Assembly (NCBI RefSeq): GCF_001050515.1
Contig: NZ_CAHS01000023.1
Location: 62,001 to 126,000, forward strand
Length of the DNA stretch: 64,000 nt
Direction of reading: 5' to 3'
Origin: Erwinia piriflorinigrans CFBP 5888
GTDB taxonomy: Bacteria; Pseudomonadota; Gammaproteobacteria; Enterobacterales; Enterobacteriaceae
Numbering within the stretch: position 1 is the first letter of the stretch; each line of letters starts with the position of its first letter. The notes below the pieces were generated by a model. It did not search any database. It was not told where the DNA came from and worked only from the letters and a program-made list of their open reading frames with translations. Below are positions 61,087-64,000 of this stretch, piece by piece. Both the position numbers and the translations under genes were made by a program.

Positions 61087-61622
61087 AGAAGATGCTCCAG
61101 CAGAAGGGCGTTGTCAGTTAAGGGCGAGACCATGTGCGTTCGCAGCCATTGCAAAGCATCACCGTCGGGTAATATGAGCGTGCAGGTATCCGCAGAGAAT
61201 GGCAGCTCATCAACGGGTAATCGCCACTCCCGTTTCCAGGTGAAATCCACCCCTTCATCCGGTGACAAAGTGACATGGCGAAAATAGTGATCTTGATGTA
61301 ATAACGCCAACTCATCCAGCGGCTGGTGAATGGTTTGCCTTGCTCCCTGCCGATAGAGCGCATTGCGATCGAACAGCAACCCATAGGGCGCAAAATTGAT
61401 GCCGGCCTGGCGAGCATTCAGCAGCAGCCTGGCGGCCTGAATAAGCGGCGTTTCACTGAAAGCAATGCAGCGCCGTTTGCCATAGATATAGGCGGGTTGT
61501 TCACCGTGAAGCCTGCCGCGCTGCAGAAGATGAAGCAGATCGCCCAATGGCGTTTCCCCTCTCCCCGGCTTGATCCACCAGATGAGTTTGTTGCTGAGAT
61601 CGGCGCGTAACCAGTTAATCAT
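61083..61622 (-). CDS. Unrecognised 179-aa operon protein
   Basis: 179 aa from ATG 61622, where GAGG lies six bases upstream; ATG 61628 is also possible. I do not recognise the family. Visible features: Trp-rich N-terminus (INWLRADLSNKLIWWIKPG), a Cys-containing RRCIAFSETPLIQAARLL, then APYGLLFDRNALYRQGARQT, and VDFTWKREWRLPVDELPF with a terminal Leu-rich helix. Conserved-looking acids and Arg (E in SETPL, R in LFDR, W-REWR) suggest an enzyme fold. There is no membrane segment. It overlaps the MFS stop by eight bases and the ligase start by four, so it belongs to the pathway. Confidence 0.7.
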   Translation of the reverse strand: MINWLRADLSNKLIWWIKPGRGETPLGDLLHLLQRGRLHGEQPAYIYGKRRCIAFSETPLIQAARLLLNARQAGINFAPYGLLFDRNALYRQGARQTIHQPLDELALLHQDHYFRHVTLSPDEGVDFTWKREWRLPVDELPFSADTCTLILPDGDALQWLRTHMVSPLTDNALLLEHLL

Positions 61623-62850
61623 TGGCATCCTCTTGCAGTACAGATGGTTTGACTTTCCCCGACCAGTGCGGAAACTCCACCCACACCATTACCACGACAA
61701 ATACGGCGCAGAGCGCCCAGCCGGTTGCCACCAGCCCAAGCCAGTCAGACAACAGCCCCCCTGCGACAATGGCTAATACCATGCCCAATGTTGACACTGA
61801 GAGCGCGCTGGAAGAGACCGCCGCCATTGCCGAAGCCGGACACTGCACGATCATATTCTTCTGGCATAAGGTGAAGGCAATTTCGAAGATAAACAGGTAG
61901 AGCGCGTAGGCCGACAGGCTAAGCCAGACCACGGGAGTCAATAAGGAGAGTTGCATCAACATGACGCTGATCAGCGCCAGCAGCCAGGGTTGATGACGCC
62001 AACTCTGGCTTTCACCCTGCATTATCAGCGCCACCGTGACCGCGCCAGCAAAAAAACTGACGCTGGCAATCGCCTGTAACAGCATCACGCCCCGCTCGCC
62101 CATATCCAGCAGCCTGATCGGCAGAAGGGTACGCGCGACATTGTGAAATCCCTGTAGCAGGGCGGTGGTGACAATCACCCAGACGAACTGACGCCGCAAC
62201 TGCGGCTGCGCGCGTAACGCGTCAATCGCCGGGCGCAGCGCACTGCCATGCGCGACGGGCGCAGAGGCCTGCTGGCTATTGACGTGGCGCGATAAAAATC
62301 CATAAAGGGTGCCGGAGATAAGAAAAGTGCAGCTGTCGATTACCGCTATCCAACCCAGCGAGATCTGCTCAATCAGCGCCGCGCCCAGTAGCGAACCCAG
62401 GGCGATACCGATAAACGTACCGGTGCCAAACAGCGAAGCCGCGCGCCCCAGTAGCGGCGCCGGAACGCAGTGTTTGAGCGCGACGACGCGAGCCGCTTTG
62501 CTGATACTTTCGCTCAGACCACGCAGCGCCAGCAGCACAAATATCAGCCAGAGATGTTGATAGCCGAGGCCAATTAGCAGAGAAACGATCCCACCGGCCC
62601 ATTCGCTACCGGCGGCCAGTCTGGCTGCGGGTATGCGCGACAGCAGACGACTCACCAGAGGAGCGGAAATAATCACCGCCCCCCACTGCACCGAAAATAC
62701 CGCCGAAGCGAGGAAGTTACTGCCCGTCATACGCCAGATATAGACCGACAGTGACAGCATCAGTAAAAAATTACCGACGGTGCTGACCAGCGCCGCCGAC
62801 CAGATAATCTGTAGTCCGCGATGGCGTAAAGTTTGAGCCAGAGTAGTCAT
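61615..62850 (-). CDS. MFS transporter, probable product exporter
   Basis: 411 aa from ATG 62850 (GGAGGAGAGCGAGAA upstream), about 12 membrane segments, of the drug-efflux type like enterobactin exporters (EntS-like): LVSTVGNFLLMLSLSVYIWR, ALFGTGTFIG-like RAASLFGTGTFIGIALGSLL. The upstream extension to 63021 is in the preceding gene and not used. Its start overlaps the preceding gene by four bases (ATGA). In context it should export the product or confer self-resistance. Confidence 0.87.
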   Translation of the reverse strand: MTTLAQTLRHRGLQIIWSAALVSTVGNFLLMLSLSVYIWRMTGSNFLASAVFSVQWGAVIISAPLVSRLLSRIPAARLAAGSEWAGGIVSLLIGLGYQHLWLIFVLLALRGLSESISKAARVVALKHCVPAPLLGRAASLFGTGTFIGIALGSLLGAALIEQISLGWIAVIDSCTFLISGTLYGFLSRHVNSQQASAPVAHGSALRPAIDALRAQPQLRRQFVWVIVTTALLQGFHNVARTLLPIRLLDMGERGVMLLQAIASVSFFAGAVTVALIMQGESQSWRHQPWLLALISVMLMQLSLLTPVVWLSLSAYALYLFIFEIAFTLCQKNMIVQCPASAMAAVSSSALSVSTLGMVLAIVAGGLLSDWLGLVATGWALCAVFVVVMVWVEFPHWSGKVKPSVLQEDAND

Positions 62851-63701
62851 TTCTCGCTCTCCTCCAGCGGGGCCAGCTGGTAGGCAGAGGGATTGACCTG
62901 GTACTGCTGTAACTGCTGCTGTAGCTGTTGTGCTATCCACGGGCAAAAAAGAGCCAGCAGCTGTTGCTGATCGGCAAGACGCGAATCGGGTTGTATCGCC
63001 CAGCGCATCGCCTGGCGACACCAGTCCGCCTGCTGCGGATAATGTCGGCTAAAGACGTCGCAGCATAGAAACAGGTCACGGGTATAGCAGCGTTGCTGTT
63101 CCATCGTCAGCTCGAAAGCAGCACGTACCACGGCTTTCATTATCCACTCACAAAGCAGCCGGGGTTTGCCACGCCATTCTGGCTGTGTCAGGCGCTGCTG
63201 ATACTCCCGGAGACGCTGCGTCAACCAGAGCGCTTCCCCCATGATGGTCACCCCCGGCCGATAGGGTCGCAGCTGGCTGGCATAATCCTCGCCATACAAC
63301 AGCAAAGACTGCGTTTTGATGAAAAAGGGCCACACGCCCAAATAGTTACCCTGCACCTCATGCTGCTGGCAGGTGGTAAATTCCAGCTCGGTTAACCCCG
63401 GCATCAGGCGCAGTAACTCAGCCGCCAGTGCGCGGTCAGCGGCGAGATGAACATCACGCGCCGGTTCAGCCAGCACGGCAAAAGCATCGAGGTCTGACAA
63501 CCCTGGCACAAAGGTTCCCCTGGCTATCGAGCCGCGCAAATAGACGGCTCGCAGGGTATCGGGAAACCAGTGTTGAAATGCGCCGACCACGCATTCAGCA
63601 AAGCCGGGCGGCAGATAGGCCGCATCCGTGTCATTAATAATGTTGCCGTGCTTATCGAGGGGGAAAAAACGCCCCGGGGTGTGGGCGTCAACGGTTCGCA
63701 T
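62847..63701 (-). CDS. Nucleotidyltransferase-fold protein
   Basis: 284 aa from ATG 63701, with GGAGGA eight bases upstream. Pol-beta-like nucleotidyltransferase motif: RGSIARGTFVPGLSDLDAFA, giving GS at 57-58 and metal ligands Asp70 and Asp72. The rest is helical and Gln-rich at the end. Relatives adenylylate antibiotics (aminoglycoside nucleotidyltransferases) or are uncharacterised. In this operon it could modify the product or protect the producer. The start lies 14 bases inside the previous gene. Confidence 0.75.
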   Translation of the reverse strand: MRTVDAHTPGRFFPLDKHGNIINDTDAAYLPPGFAECVVGAFQHWFPDTLRAVYLRGSIARGTFVPGLSDLDAFAVLAEPARDVHLAADRALAAELLRLMPGLTELEFTTCQQHEVQGNYLGVWPFFIKTQSLLLYGEDYASQLRPYRPGVTIMGEALWLTQRLREYQQRLTQPEWRGKPRLLCEWIMKAVVRAAFELTMEQQRCYTRDLFLCCDVFSRHYPQQADWCRQAMRWAIQPDSRLADQQQLLALFCPWIAQQLQQQLQQYQVNPSAYQLAPLEESEK

Positions 63702-64000
63702 GGCGTGCGTCCTCCTCATCCAGCTTAGTGAAGGTGGCGATCACCGTCTGCGTGGCCGCGATGGCCGCAGGCCAGCCGTTAAACAGCGCGGTCAGTTCCA
63801 GCGCATTGACCAGCTGATCGCGTTGCCAGCCATGCTTTAGCGCGGCGGCGGTGCAAAACTCCAACATGGCGGGAGGCGTCGCGCTACCGCATGCCAGCAC
63901 CAGCGCCAGCAACGTCCGCGTTTTATCATCAATTCCCTGCCCTTCAGCAAAAAAGGCTCCCAGCTCTTCCATGAAATGCTGTTTAAATGCCGGAGCCTGT
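63688..64000 (-). CDS. Carboxymuconolactone decarboxylase/AhpD-family protein, partial
   Basis: The frame is open to the window edge (QAPAFKQHFMEELGAFFAEGQ...), so the start lies outside; 103 residues are visible. All-helical AhpD-like family: IDDKTRTLLALVLACGSATP, MLEFCTAAALKHGWQRDQLV, ELTALFNGWPAAIAATQTV. AhpD-type members use a CxxC pair; here Cys residues stand at LACGSA and EFCTAAA without that motif, so a redox role is unlikely and an unknown role in the pathway is more probable. It is the most upstream visible gene of the operon. Confidence 0.75.
   Translation of the reverse strand, partial: QAPAFKQHFMEELGAFFAEGQGIDDKTRTLLALVLACGSATPPAMLEFCTAAALKHGWQRDQLVNALELTALFNGWPAAIAATQTVIATFTKLDEEDARHANR

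Overview
The window is a stretch of chromosome from a member of the Enterobacterales, most probably Erwiniaceae (Erwinia or a close relative such as Pantoea). The housekeeping proteins (GlyS, MtlA, GyrB, DnaN, DnaA, RpmH, RnpA, YidC, MnmE, PstSCAB-PhoU, IbpA, AvtA) are near-identical in length and motif to the Escherichia coli ones. They lie in blocks of enterobacterial synteny, but the blocks are joined differently from E. coli and interrupted by accessory genes. The 2-ketogluconate operon and a Ser-rich effector-like small protein fit a plant-associated life. The genus is an inference from remembered gene content and was not computed.

Layout. 1-9.5 kb: 3' part of glyS, a zinc alcohol dehydrogenase, yiaG, yiaF, then the mannitol operon mtlA-mtlD-mtlR behind a leader with four CRP-type palindromes, and yibL. 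9.5-11.6 kb: an AT-rich accessory patch with two orphan fimbrial-type regulators, one LuxR-like and one PapI/FaeA-like, and no pilus genes. 11.6-15.3 kb: a sugar ABC transporter (ATPase, permease, binding protein; minus strand). 15.5-22.1 kb: sodA, a class III aminotransferase facing a DeoR-family regulator, fdhD and fdhE without formate dehydrogenase genes between them, yibF and tag. 22.3-27.9 kb: ptxS-kguEKTD for 2-ketogluconate use, with a PtxS-type operator and a relic of an FRG-domain gene in the promoter gap. 28-34.7 kb: an effector-like hypothetical protein, a periplasmic DUF4432 protein, avtA, ibpA with a sigma-32 promoter and a ROSE-like leader, yidQ, yidR and yidA.

35-46.6 kb: the replication and translation core. 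dnaA-dnaN-recF-gyrB run on the minus strand, divergent from rpmH-rnpA-yidD-yidC-mnmE, around a control region with DnaA boxes and nine GATC sites. yieE follows. oriC itself is not in the window. 46.6-54 kb: adenine permease, an orphan IS1 InsA-like protein, about 0.85 kb of AT-rich sequence without a recognisable gene, and pstSCAB-phoU with two Pho boxes.

54.1-64 kb (continuing off the right edge): a tightly overlapping minus-strand operon beyond pstS. In order of transcription it encodes an AhpD/CMD-like protein, a nucleotidyltransferase-fold protein, an MFS exporter, a small unrecognised protein, an acyl/aryl-AMP ligase, a type II thioesterase, a glutamine-dependent NAD-synthetase-type enzyme, a LysE-family exporter and a membrane-anchored penicillin-acylase-family Ntn hydrolase. 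Four-base overlaps join most of the genes. I read it as an undescribed small-molecule pathway, possibly making an amidated or N-acyl-protected product that is exported and then deacylated. It is the most interesting object in the window. Function and product are inference.
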